From 20CM-2-55-15 sp964633285 (GTDB taxonomy: Bacteria; Acidobacteriota; Terriglobia; 20CM-2-55-15), in NCBI GenBank assembly GCA_964633285.1, contig CAZWGA010000007.1, forward strand, positions 62,001 through 126,000: a stretch of DNA of 64,000 nt, given 5' to 3'. The position numbers and the translations under genes are program-made. This document shows, piece by piece, positions 25,788 to 33,661 of this stretch (the stretch's first letter is position 1; every line of letters begins with the position of its first letter). The notes beneath the pieces were generated by a model. The model was not told the DNA's origin. It did no database searches and was given only the letters and a program-made list of their open reading frames with translations.

Positions 25788-28310
25788 TTATTTGCAAAGC
25801 TTCTCCTGGCCGGTCCCCCCACGCCGTACCTTTCGGACAAATACTTCAAACCCACCCCAGAAATAAGGATGACTGCGCCACTCACGCACAGCAGCGGATG
25901 CGCGCTGAACGGCGGCCCGCGCGTTGTCTCCTTTGAAGATGCGATAAAACTCTCCGGCAAACCGCCGGGCGGCTTCGTCACGAATATCCCATAATGCCGA
26001 TACCACGGTGGCGGCACCGGACAAATAAACGGAGCGCATGAGCCCGACCCATTCGTCACCAGGATGAATGAATCTGCGCGCCGTCTGGCAACCCGTCAGC
26101 ACAACCGTGTTGGCCTGAATCTGCATATCCATCAAATTCCTGCTGGTCAGGCGGCCTTCCGGAGTTTCGATCCAGGAAAGCTTTCCGCTTACCGCATCCA
26201 CTCCGGCATGACCGGCAATGTGAACCAGTACGCGAGGCTTTGTGAAGGCTCGCCGCAACTCGTCAATCGAAGGATTCACCAATATCGAAGCGCCGGTCCA
26301 GTGCGCCGACGATTCCTCGACTTCCTCGATGCTGGATACGTCCGAGGTCGTCGAAAATGCCACAAACAGCGGGCCATCGAACTGCCTCGACGGCGCCGGC
26401 GTACAGTAAAGCGTAGCGCCTGGCGTGTATGACACGGCGGCGCGCTCGGCAACATACTTCTCACCATCGTACAGTGCGTGCAACGGAATGGCATGAAGAA
26501 AGCCATGAGGCGCGAAGACAATGTTGCCGCGAATTTCGGATTGAACGGGCTCGATCAATTCGCGGTGCAGGTTCTTCAGATGCGTCTGTGCCGTCGACAG
26601 TAAATGATGCTGGACTCGTTGAAGCCGCTCCCACTTTACGCCGCAGCTTGCCAAATGCCGGTCGAGTTCATTCCAATCCGCCAGCAGACGCGGAATCGCT
26701 CCCGGACGCTGAAGACAGACCAGCCCTTCACTTTTCACTGCAAATATGAACAGATCGTCACCGCTGATGAAATACTCGATCAGCGTTTCATCATCGGACA
26801 AACTGCCACTGATTGCCGATGGAAGCTTGCCCCGATCCTCGTTCAACAGGCGTTCACGAAGCACGCGCGACCGCGCTTTTTCGGAGAAATCAAATGCGGT
26901 ATGCGGGGAATTCTGAACGGAAGATTTGACGAGATGCGTGTACACGTTTTCGCGATCGGCAAGAAACATCATCTTCAGATCATCAGAGCCAAGCCGGTCC
27001 CAGAGAGAATCCAGCATGGCCTCCGCCCGCTCAAACAGCCTGATGCCGTCCGGATCGTTTTGGAAATCCAGCGAAACGCCCAATTCGTAGGCGGCGTGGA
27101 ACTGCATCCAGTCGGACCGGCTGCGCTCGGACAGGGCAAGCGCCGACTTGAAGGAATCCATCGCACCGTCCAGATCGCCATGGGCGCGCCGAATCCGGCC
27201 GATGACAATATCGGCAAGAGCCAGACGATGGGGAAGGCCGCTATCCTGCAATTGAAGGCGCGCTTTTGCCGCTTCGGCGAGTCCGGATGCGTCTCCATGC
27301 TCTCCGCGGAATAATGCCGTCTGCAACATGGAAACGGCAGCGGAAACATTGTCGCCTTCGGAAGCAAATCGCCGGGTCGCCTGACTCAGAAGATCGATCG
27401 CTCTGTCGTTTTGACCAAGGCGAAAGTCCGCGGCCGCTTCAAACAGGAGCGATTTCGCAATTTCGGAATTGAGACCGAGTCTCTGGCCCAAAACACGCGC
27501 CACACCCGCACACCGGACGCATTCATCAAGATCGCCGATCTCCAGAAGGATCTCGGATTCATCCAGCCAGGACTGGCACAGCATGAACTCATCGTTCAGG
27601 CGCTCATATTCCCTGCGTATCGCCTGCAGTTCGACGAGCGCGGCAGCCGTGTCGCCTTGAAGATATCGGAGGTAAGCCAGATTGTACCGGCTCAGCAACA
27701 CCCACGACGACATTCCGGACCGCTTTGCCGTCTCGAGCGCCGTGCCGTATCGTTGTTCTGCCCGCTCGAATTCATGCATGGCCGTGAGCGTCACCGCCGA
27801 GTTGATCGATGCCGCCACCAGCCCTTCGCTGTCATCACCATCGTTCAAGACGGAAACCGCGCGCTCGGAACATTCAAGCGCCTCTTTGTGGCGGCCCAGG
27901 CGATGATAGGCAGTGGCGAGGTTGACGTCGAGCCTGGCGAGCCGGTTGTGGTCCGCGCTTTCTTCAAAGATTTTTCGCGCGCGTTTCGAGCATTCGAACA
28001 GTTCATCAAAACGGCTCAGACTGAACAGCATTCCGACCTTGGCATGCAGTGTCCTGCCGAGTTCGATAGGTTGATTCAGATCTTCAAGAAGGACTGCGGC
28101 CGCATTGTAGCTGTCGAGGGCGGATTGATATTGATTCAGCAACTGGCGCGCATTTCCAGCGGCTCGGTGAGCGAGAGCGCGAATCAAAGCATCCTGCGAA
28201 AGATCCAGCGCAAGTTCCTCCGCCTGTCGCAGGAGACCGGGCAATTCCGCGGTGGATCTCTGCCCCTTTTCCTTAATCTGTTTAGCGAGCTCGCTTACAC
28301 GAACGAACAC
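25788..28310 (-). CDS. TPR-CHAT caspase-like protein, cytoplasmic
   Basis: An 840-residue protein with no signal peptide. I prefer the GTG at 28310 (GAGG five bases upstream, and a promoter whose -10 lies at 28343-28348) to an in-frame GTG at 28358 that would precede the transcript start. Residues about 20-450 are tetratricopeptide-like repeats (for example ALECSERAVSVLNDGD, FEEAADFRLGQNDRAIDLL). Residues about 600-830 are a CHAT domain, the caspase/separase-like peptidase fold. The expected catalytic pair is present: His701 in HIAGHAG and Cys741 in LTGCQTA. CHAT proteins are usually proteases switched on by a partner, as in type III-E CRISPR Craspase. Here no cas gene is near. The downstream subtilisin and small beta protein are the likely partners. 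Confidence 0.88.
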   Translation of the reverse strand: MFVRVSELAKQIKEKGQRSTAELPGLLRQAEELALDLSQDALIRALAHRAAGNARQLLNQYQSALDSYNAAAVLLEDLNQPIELGRTLHAKVGMLFSLSRFDELFECSKRARKIFEESADHNRLARLDVNLATAYHRLGRHKEALECSERAVSVLNDGDDSEGLVAASINSAVTLTAMHEFERAEQRYGTALETAKRSGMSSWVLLSRYNLAYLRYLQGDTAAALVELQAIRREYERLNDEFMLCQSWLDESEILLEIGDLDECVRCAGVARVLGQRLGLNSEIAKSLLFEAAADFRLGQNDRAIDLLSQATRRFASEGDNVSAAVSMLQTALFRGEHGDASGLAEAAKARLQLQDSGLPHRLALADIVIGRIRRAHGDLDGAMDSFKSALALSERSRSDWMQFHAAYELGVSLDFQNDPDGIRLFERAEAMLDSLWDRLGSDDLKMMFLADRENVYTHLVKSSVQNSPHTAFDFSEKARSRVLRERLLNEDRGKLPSAISGSLSDDETLIEYFISGDDLFIFAVKSEGLVCLQRPGAIPRLLADWNELDRHLASCGVKWERLQRVQHHLLSTAQTHLKNLHRELIEPVQSEIRGNIVFAPHGFLHAIPLHALYDGEKYVAERAAVSYTPGATLYCTPAPSRQFDGPLFVAFSTTSDVSSIEEVEESSAHWTGASILVNPSIDELRRAFTKPRVLVHIAGHAGVDAVSGKLSWIETPEGRLTSRNLMDMQIQANTVVLTGCQTARRFIHPGDEWVGLMRSVYLSGAATVVSALWDIRDEAARRFAGEFYRIFKGDNARAAVQRASAAVREWRSHPYFWGGFEVFVRKVRRGGTGQEKLCK

Positions 28311-28342
28311 ATTTGCCTCAGTGGAGAATCGGCGGCACGGCC

Positions 28343-28371
28343 AATATAAGGAACCCACACAAGACGGGCAA
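28343..28371 (-). promoter_or_regulatory. Sigma-70-type promoter of the CHAT operon
   Basis: Read on the minus strand, TTGCCC (28366-28371) and TATATT (28343-28348) are separated by 17 bases. Transcription should begin near 28336, 26 bases before the GTG start at 28310. This supports a transcription unit independent of the upstream GlcG-family gene. Confidence 0.5.
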
Positions 28372-28431
28372 TGAAAAGAACGGAAGGGACAGGCAAATCC
28401 AATCGAATCCTAAGACGATTGCTGATTTCCG

Positions 28432-28920
28432 TTATTTCAAGAGGTCGGCGACCTTTGCGAGACCGGCTCTGGCGCAGGAATCATCGATCATCTGGCTTGA
28501 TCCGGAGCTTCCAACTCCTCCAATGATGTCGTTGCCCACCTGGATTGGAACACCGCCACCAAGCGCCAGGATATCCGCCACATCACGCTGTGCGGCATAT
28601 TCCGGCGTGCCCGTTCGTTTTTGAAAGTCCAGTGTGCTGGTCCGGAACATTCGCGCGGTGTAAGCCTTGCGGCGCGCCATCTCCGCCTGCTGAGCGGTTG
28701 CCTGTTCGTCGCGAAGAATGACCAGAACCTGTCCGGCGCGATCCACGACGGCTGCAGCGGTGTTGTAGCCTTTCGCCTTGCAATCGGCGATCGTTCCTTC
28801 GGCGATTGTCTTCGCCATCGCGAGTGAAAGGTTGCGCTGCATCACAAGGCCTTGTTCGGCGGAACCCACCAAGGTTGCCGTCATTCCGAGAAGTAGCAAT
28901 GCTCCCCAAATACGCTTCAT
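28432..28920 (-). CDS. Exported GlcG/HbpS-family protein (DUF336)
   Basis: A 162-residue protein with a signal peptide (ending LVGSAEQ). It has the HbpS/GlcG pattern: an N-terminal helix LSLAMAKTIAEGTIADCKAKG, the strand AAAVVDRAGQVLVILRD, then ALGGGVPI and the closing GGVGSSGSS. Family members bind heme or small ligands, and exported ones occur with PQQ and cytochrome genes. It follows the TIM-barrel gene by 41 bases, with a small hairpin between them. It is likely the last gene of the cytochrome/PQQ unit. The specific ligand is unknown. Confidence 0.85.
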   Translation of the reverse strand: MKRIWGALLLLGMTATLVGSAEQGLVMQRNLSLAMAKTIAEGTIADCKAKGYNTAAAVVDRAGQVLVILRDEQATAQQAEMARRKAYTARMFRTSTLDFQKRTGTPEYAAQRDVADILALGGGVPIQVGNDIIGGVGSSGSSQMIDDSCARAGLAKVADLLK

Positions 28921-28940
28921 GGATCCTCCTCTTTACTAGG

Positions 28941-28960
28941 AGCCCGTTCTGCCACGGGCT
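28941..28960 (-). terminator. Small hairpin between isomerase-like and GlcG genes
   Basis: AGCCCGT-TCTGCC-ACGGGCT is a perfect seven-base stem lying just after the stop of the TIM-barrel gene. It has no T-run, so it is better read as an attenuator or mRNA-stability hairpin than as a full terminator. Confidence 0.4.
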
Positions 28961-28961
28961 T

Positions 28962-29813
28962 CTATGCGTCGCAAATCTCCATGGCTCGATTCAATGTTTC
29001 GATGGGATCGTGGCCCTCCGAGGGCGAATACTCGTGGGCGAGATAGCCGGTAAAACCCAGGTCGGCGATGGCCTGAGCGATGAAGCGATAGTTGAGTTCC
29101 TGCGAATCGTCGATATCGTGACGACCGGGATTGCCTCCGGTATGGAAGTGGCCAATCCATTTAAAGTGATCGCGAATGTTCCGGACGATGTCGCCGTCCA
29201 TGATCTGCGCGTGATAAATGTCGAAAAGGATCTTCACTCGCGGCGAATTGACGCGCGACATCACGTCAACGCCCCAGGCGATGTGATCGAACATGTAGTC
29301 CTTGTGATTCACCTTGCTGTTCAGATACTCCATGCATATCGTGACGCCTTTGTCTTCCGCCTGCGCCTTGATGCGATTGAGAAACGTCACGCAATTGTCG
29401 GCGCCCTCGCGATCGTCCATGCCGCGCCGGTTGCCTGAAAACGTAATGATGTTGGGCACACCGTTTGCGGCCGATTCATCGATTGCGGCGCGCATTGATT
29501 TTTCGATTCTCTCGTGATTCTCCCTGCGGTTCAGTGCATCGGGAATCGTGCCTCCGGGTCCCGGATACATCGCCGGAACGAGGCCGTACTTCTTCAACGT
29601 CGGCCAGTCCGCAGGCCCGATTAAATCGAATCCCCTGCAACCCAGGCGCGCCGCTTCGCGGCAACAATCTTCGAGCGGCATATTCCGCGCGAATACTCCT
29701 CGCGTCACACTCTGCTTGATGCGCCCCTTGCGTTTCACCGGTGATGGCGCCCCGGCCTGTGAAAATGCGACAGCAGCACCCGCAAGGGCTGAAACGAATT
29801 CTCGACGTTGCAT
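28962..29813 (-). CDS. Exported TIM-barrel protein of the hydroxypyruvate isomerase/AP-endonuclease-2 superfamily
   Basis: A 283-residue protein with a good ribosome site (GGGAGGACC) and an MQRREFVSALAGAA start, a short Tat-like export signal. The barrel shows ICMEYLNSKVNHKDYM, VKILFDIYHAQIMDGD, IGHFHTGGNPGRHDID and a late YLAHEYSP. These contain the Glu, Asp/His, His and Glu metal ligands of sugar isomerases and epimerases in this family. The substrate is unknown, and the closest named relative is hydroxypyruvate isomerase. Its place after a PQQ dehydrogenase and cytochrome suggests work on an oxidised sugar or glycerate-type product in the periplasm, which is inference. Confidence 0.83.
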   Translation of the reverse strand: MQRREFVSALAGAAVAFSQAGAPSPVKRKGRIKQSVTRGVFARNMPLEDCCREAARLGCRGFDLIGPADWPTLKKYGLVPAMYPGPGGTIPDALNRRENHERIEKSMRAAIDESAANGVPNIITFSGNRRGMDDREGADNCVTFLNRIKAQAEDKGVTICMEYLNSKVNHKDYMFDHIAWGVDVMSRVNSPRVKILFDIYHAQIMDGDIVRNIRDHFKWIGHFHTGGNPGRHDIDDSQELNYRFIAQAIADLGFTGYLAHEYSPSEGHDPIETLNRAMEICDA

Positions 29814-29826
29814 CCGGTCCTCCCAA

Positions 29827-29857
29827 GGTGTCTGACCCTTGCTACGGGTCTGACACC
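29827..29857. repeat. GTGTCTGACCC inverted repeat
   Basis: Twelve-base arms (29827-29838 and 29846-29857) with one mismatched pair and a seven-base loop lie between the PQQ and TIM-barrel genes. A related short palindrome AGGGTCTGACCCT is at 47016-47028. Both look like members of a dispersed repeat that may act as a transcript hairpin. Confidence 0.55.
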
Positions 29858-29867
29858 GAATTCTCTT

Positions 29868-31463
29868 TTACTTCTTCATGACGAACGCGTACACCATGTC
29901 ACCGGCCGCTACAACAAGGTGCTGAAGTCCATCCTGTTCGAACGTGATCGGCCCATTGGTCACCGCGTTGCCAAGACCTGCGTGCCACAATGGCTCGCCG
30001 GTCGTCGCATTGAGCGCTACAAAATTTCCCGCGGGATCCCCCGCAAAGACCAGATTGCCCGCGGTGCTTAGTATTCCTGAACGCGCACCGGACCCTTCCC
30101 ATTTGTGACTCCAGCGGATCTTTCCAGTCTTGTAATCGATCGCCTGCAGCATGCCTTCCGAATAGAGATTCCGATCGTTTCCACCCCAGCCTTCGGGTTT
30201 ATCGTCGTCATCGAAAATGTAATACACGCTGAAAGCGCGCGAAGCATTGACGTAAAAAAGCCCGGTGGACGGGCTGAAACTCGGCGCGGGCCAATTCGCG
30301 GCGCCGCCTTGATTCGGCGAAACGAGAACGCCATCGAGTTTCGGTTCCTTGTCCGGATTGGGAACGGGCTGGCCTTTGAAATCGATGCCTTTCGCCCAGT
30401 TGGTCTTCACGAATTCCGTCGTTGAAACGTTTTTTCCGTTAGTGCGGTCGAGAACAAAGAAGTAACCGTTTCGGCTGGCCTGAGCCAGAAGCTTGCGCGG
30501 CTGCCCGTTGATTTGTCCGTCAAACAGAACCGGTGTTTGCACCGCATCCCAATCGTGCGTGTCATGCGGTGATGGCTGAAAATGCCAGGCGAGTTTTCCG
30601 GTGTCGGCGTTGAGAGCCACGATGGATTCCGTATAAAGGTTGTCGCCCTTGCGGCCCTTTCCCGCGATCACAGGTTGAGGATTTCCAGTGCCCAGATAAA
30701 TAAGGTTGAGGTCCGGATCGTATGTGCTGGGAACCCAGGTCATTCCGCCGCCGTGAGCCATGGCTTCCGCGTTGGGCCACGTCTCGGATCCCGGTTCTCC
30801 CGGCTTCGGTTCAACGTTCCATTGCCACTGCAGTTCACCCGTTTCGGGCGAGCGGGATTGAAAGTAACCGGGAATATCGAGATCGTCGCCGCTGACGCCG
30901 ACCAGCACATGATTCTTGACGATCACAGGCGCGGCGCTGGCGAAATACATCTGATTGAGATCGCAAATTTGCTGGCTCCATCGCTGCTTTCCATCTTTCA
31001 GATCCAGAGAAACAAGGTGGCAATCCGGAGTCTCGAAGTACAGCCAGTTCCCATAAATCCCGACGCCGCGATTGCCGATGTGATCGCCGCCCTGCGATGG
31101 CCACGTGTAGTGCCAGAGCTGGCGTCCGGAACGCGCATCGATCGCCCAGACATGATCGGGAATCGTGAAATACATCACGCCGTTCACAACGACAGGCGTG
31201 GACTTGATCGTTACATTCAGATTGCCCCCTGGAATCGCGCGAAACACCCAGGCAAGACTCAATGAATCGATGTTGGATGAGTTGATCTTCGAAAGCGCGC
31301 TGTACCGGCGGCCCGAATAGTCGCCGTTATAGGTTGGCCAGGAATCGGACGTGGGACGAAGAAGACCGGCCGGTGAAAGCGAGCCCTGGCCCAAAAGGAA
31401 ACAAGCGCACATCAACCCCAAAACACATAGGCACGAAGACACAAAGAGTAAATAGCGATTCAT
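29868..31463 (-). CDS. Exported PQQ-dependent dehydrogenase (beta-propeller)
   Basis: A 531-residue periplasmic quinoprotein. Blades are marked by repeated A-x-D-x-x-T/S-G-K/R-x-x-W motifs such as AIDARSGRQLWHYTW, SLDLKDGKQRWSQ, ALNADTGKLAWHFQPSPHD and AIDYKTGKIRWSHKW. The protein is shorter than classical alcohol dehydrogenases and lacks a fused heme domain. The start overlaps the cytochrome c gene as ATGA, so electrons probably pass to that di-heme protein. The signal peptide is unusual: it is encoded by a dispersed CACAAAG-type repeat (31424-31446), giving FVSSCLCVLG. Substrate not readable, probably an alcohol or sugar. Confidence 0.88.
   Translation of the reverse strand: MNRYLLFVSSCLCVLGLMCACFLLGQGSLSPAGLLRPTSDSWPTYNGDYSGRRYSALSKINSSNIDSLSLAWVFRAIPGGNLNVTIKSTPVVVNGVMYFTIPDHVWAIDARSGRQLWHYTWPSQGGDHIGNRGVGIYGNWLYFETPDCHLVSLDLKDGKQRWSQQICDLNQMYFASAAPVIVKNHVLVGVSGDDLDIPGYFQSRSPETGELQWQWNVEPKPGEPGSETWPNAEAMAHGGGMTWVPSTYDPDLNLIYLGTGNPQPVIAGKGRKGDNLYTESIVALNADTGKLAWHFQPSPHDTHDWDAVQTPVLFDGQINGQPRKLLAQASRNGYFFVLDRTNGKNVSTTEFVKTNWAKGIDFKGQPVPNPDKEPKLDGVLVSPNQGGAANWPAPSFSPSTGLFYVNASRAFSVYYIFDDDDKPEGWGGNDRNLYSEGMLQAIDYKTGKIRWSHKWEGSGARSGILSTAGNLVFAGDPAGNFVALNATTGEPLWHAGLGNAVTNGPITFEQDGLQHLVVAAGDMVYAFVMKK
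31424..31446. repeat. CACAAAG-type repeat inside a signal-peptide coding region
   Basis: Twenty of 23 bases match the left arm of the inverted repeat at 58829-58880. Here a single arm is translated on the minus strand as part of the PQQ dehydrogenase signal peptide. Confidence 0.55.
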
Positions 31464-32245
31464 TTCAATGTCTCCAGATACCGCACGACATCGTGCATAT
31501 CCTTGTCCGTGTATTTGTCGAGCAGTTCCACGTGCGCCGCAAGCGGGTCCTGCTTTTCAACCTTTAAGCCTGAAGTACGCTTCCATGCGTGGTATTCGCC
31601 GGAAGAGTCCCGCAGCGACACGTTAAAGTCGTCCATCTGGTTCAAGACGCCCGATACCGGCGTTCCTGATGGCGGCGTCACCGTCACCATCACCGGCTTC
31701 GTTCGCCGCGGAAAAAGAAACCGCTGCTGCAACGTCGGTGGATCGTACTTTTTCCCGATGCCGGCAAGATCACCCTGAATCGAGTGACAGGTACTGCACC
31801 TGCCCGCGCCGTTGAAATAGGCCGAGCCGGCTTTCGCATCGCCGGTTAAAACATTCTGCACCTGATAGAGCGGCGAACTTCGCAACGTGTCGTTGACCCG
31901 CTGCTTGAGAAAGTGGGAAAGATCCTCCAATTGCTTCGCTGTGAGACTGGCGCTGGGGGTGTTGCTTTGAGTCGGATGCCCTTTCTTCAGGAATGATCCG
32001 ATTTCACTTCCCAGCCTGTCGTGAAGCACGATGACCGAGCGCACGAGGTCCGGCCCGCTGTCCGTGCCACGGGCCTTCGCGCCATGACATGTAATGCATT
32101 CCGCAATGTATGTCGCTTTTCCACGTTCAGCGGCAGCCGCATCCACAATCTGTTTGTCCGCGGGTCCGGGACCGGTAGCGGCGCGCTGCTGCGCGGCAAG
32201 AGCGACCGGTGCAGCAACCAGAAAAACGATAGCGCAAATTCGCAT
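31460..32245 (-). CDS. Di-heme c-type cytochrome
   Basis: A 261-residue exported protein with AAGGAGGG ten bases upstream and a signal peptide ending LAAQQ. There are two CxxCH heme sites: CITCH (50-54) in an N-terminal cytochrome c domain and CSTCH (150-154) in a second. A beta-rich C-terminal region of about 90 residues (TPPSGTPVSGVLNQMDDFNVSL) resembles the extra domain seen in cytochromes that partner PQQ propellers. The overlap with the PQQ dehydrogenase start indicates a two-protein periplasmic oxidation module. Divergent from the peroxiredoxin gene. Confidence 0.9.
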   Translation of the reverse strand: MRICAIVFLVAAPVALAAQQRAATGPGPADKQIVDAAAAERGKATYIAECITCHGAKARGTDSGPDLVRSVIVLHDRLGSEIGSFLKKGHPTQSNTPSASLTAKQLEDLSHFLKQRVNDTLRSSPLYQVQNVLTGDAKAGSAYFNGAGRCSTCHSIQGDLAGIGKKYDPPTLQQRFLFPRRTKPVMVTVTPPSGTPVSGVLNQMDDFNVSLRDSSGEYHAWKRTSGLKVEKQDPLAAHVELLDKYTDKDMHDVVRYLETLK

Positions 32246-32363
32246 TCGTTCGGACCCTCCTTGCCTGCTTGATTTGAAGAGTTGCTGAAGTATACAGGTT
32301 TTGCCGTACTATCTTTGATTCGTTATTTCTTAATGGTTCAACCCACTTTTCAAGGAGGCATTA

Positions 32364-32948
32364 ATGTCGGCTTTTGTCAGTGCGCCCGCTCCGGATTTTT
32401 CGGCTGAAGCCTATGTCAACGGAGATTTCAAGAAAGTTTCCCTTGCCGATTTCAAGGGCAGGAAACTCGTCCTGTTTTTTTATCCGCTGGATTTTACGTT
32501 TGTTTGTCCTACGGAAATCCTCGCGTTTGCTGATCGTCTCGAAGAGTTCACGAAACGTCAGACCGGCGTGGTCGGAGTATCTGTTGATTCGAAATTCACC
32601 CATGCGGCCTGGGCGCAGGTCGACCGCAAAGACGGCGGAATCAAGGGCGTCGGATTCCCGCTGCTTTCCGACCTCAACAAGAAAATTGCGGCCGATTATG
32701 GCGTCCTTATCGAGGGCCCGGGAATTGCGCTGCGCGGATTGTTCATCATTAATAAGGATGGCGTTTTAAAGCACGCAACGATCAACCACCTCGACCTTGG
32801 ACGGAACATCGACGAAGTTCTTCGCGTGGTGGATGCGATCGACTATAGCGAACAACACGGAGAAGTCTGTCCCGCGAACTGGAAAAAAGGCGAGAAAGCG
32901 ATGAAGCCGACAGCGGATTCGCTCAAACAATACATGTCCGGTAAATAG
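32364..32948 (+). CDS. 2-Cys peroxiredoxin (AhpC/TSA family)
   Basis: A 194-residue cytoplasmic peroxiredoxin preceded by AAGGAGG. Peroxidatic Cys48 lies in DFTFVCPTE and resolving Cys169 in EVCPANWKKGEKAM, the typical 2-Cys arrangement. It reduces hydrogen peroxide and organic hydroperoxides using a thioredoxin- or AhpF-like donor not present here. The upstream gap has a weak TTGATT-16-TATACA promoter-like pair. It is followed nine bases later by an exported peroxiredoxin, so the two compartments are covered by one transcript. A bacilliredoxin lies about 8 kb away. Confidence 0.94.
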   Translation: MSAFVSAPAPDFSAEAYVNGDFKKVSLADFKGRKLVLFFYPLDFTFVCPTEILAFADRLEEFTKRQTGVVGVSVDSKFTHAAWAQVDRKDGGIKGVGFPLLSDLNKKIAADYGVLIEGPGIALRGLFIINKDGVLKHATINHLDLGRNIDEVLRVVDAIDYSEQHGEVCPANWKKGEKAMKPTADSLKQYMSGK

Positions 32949-32957
32949 GAGAAAACG

Positions 32958-33497
32958 ATGAAGGCACAAAAACTGATTATGATTTTGATTCTTGCTCTGG
33001 CAATCCCGGCCTTCGGGCAACTGGCCGCACCCGGCCCGGATAATTCTCCAAAAGTCGGAGACGCCGCGCCCGATTTCCAGATTCCCGGTCCGCAGCGTGG
33101 TGCGCCGCCGACTAATCTCAAAGACTTTCAGGGAAAGAAGAACGTCCTCTTGATGTTCTTCCCAGGCGCGTTTACGCCTGGCTGCACCACCGAGTTCACC
33201 GAAGCGGGCCAGAATCAGGACAAATTCACGGCGCTGAACATCGAGATGCTGGGTATCTCCGCCGATCTGCCTGGAGCTCAGGGGAAATTCAAGGAAACGG
33301 TCGGCGCAAAGAACACTTTCGTCAGCGACCGAAGTTTAGCGATCGCGCAAAAATACGATGCGGCCAATCCAAACGCGGCACGGCGCTATTACTTCCTGAT
33401 CGACCAGACCGGCAAGATTGTTTGGAAAAGCACGAACAACAGCTTGATCCCCACGGAAAAACTCCTCAACGACCTCACCGCAGTAGTTAAGAAGTAA
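32958..33497 (+). CDS. Exported 1-Cys peroxiredoxin-like protein
   Basis: A 179-residue thioredoxin-fold protein with a signal peptide (MKAQKLIMILILALAIPAFG). Its only cysteine is Cys76 in PGAFTPGCTTEF, the peroxidatic site. No resolving cysteine exists, so regeneration needs an external thiol. It resembles the Prx5/redoxin branch more than BCP. Together with the preceding 2-Cys enzyme it forms a tandem for peroxide removal in cytoplasm and periplasm. This may relate to the heme and PQQ redox proteins encoded divergently. A GC-rich hairpin follows the stop. Confidence 0.88.
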   Translation: MKAQKLIMILILALAIPAFGQLAAPGPDNSPKVGDAAPDFQIPGPQRGAPPTNLKDFQGKKNVLLMFFPGAFTPGCTTEFTEAGQNQDKFTALNIEMLGISADLPGAQGKFKETVGAKNTFVSDRSLAIAQKYDAANPNAARRYYFLIDQTGKIVWKSTNNSLIPTEKLLNDLTAVVKK

Positions 33498-33508
33498 GCA
33501 GAACAGAT

Positions 33509-33530
33509 CCGGCCCGGGAAACCGGGCCGG
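33509..33530 (+). terminator. GC-rich terminator-like hairpin after the peroxiredoxins
   Basis: CCGGCCCGG and CCGGGCCGG pair perfectly around a GAAA loop, 12 bases after the peroxiredoxin stop. There is no T-run. The remaining 130 bases before the convergent CHAT gene hold only a 37-codon open frame (33546-33659) without ribosome site, which I do not call. Confidence 0.6.
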
Positions 33531-33661
33531 TATGGCAATTGCCTGATGAAGAAAGCTCATGCAATCTGGGTGAGTGACTCAGTTATCATGATGCAGATGA
33601 CGGCGAAGCTGGATTGGGCGGAAAAGTTCAGGCAGGCACACCCGAGGTCTCAGTCATGAAA

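Noticed and set aside
25788..28310. The TPR-CHAT protein as part of a type III-E CRISPR (Craspase) system
   Set aside because: No cas effector, repeat array or adaptation gene is present in the window.
27411..28349. A 312-codon open frame opposite the first CHAT gene, and a similar 330-codon frame at 35426-36418 opposite the second
   Set aside because: Both are shadows of long GC-rich genes, with no motifs or ribosome sites.
33546..33659. A 37-codon open frame between the peroxiredoxins and the second CHAT gene
   Set aside because: No ribosome site and no recognisable sequence. It starts after a terminator-like hairpin, so chance is as likely.
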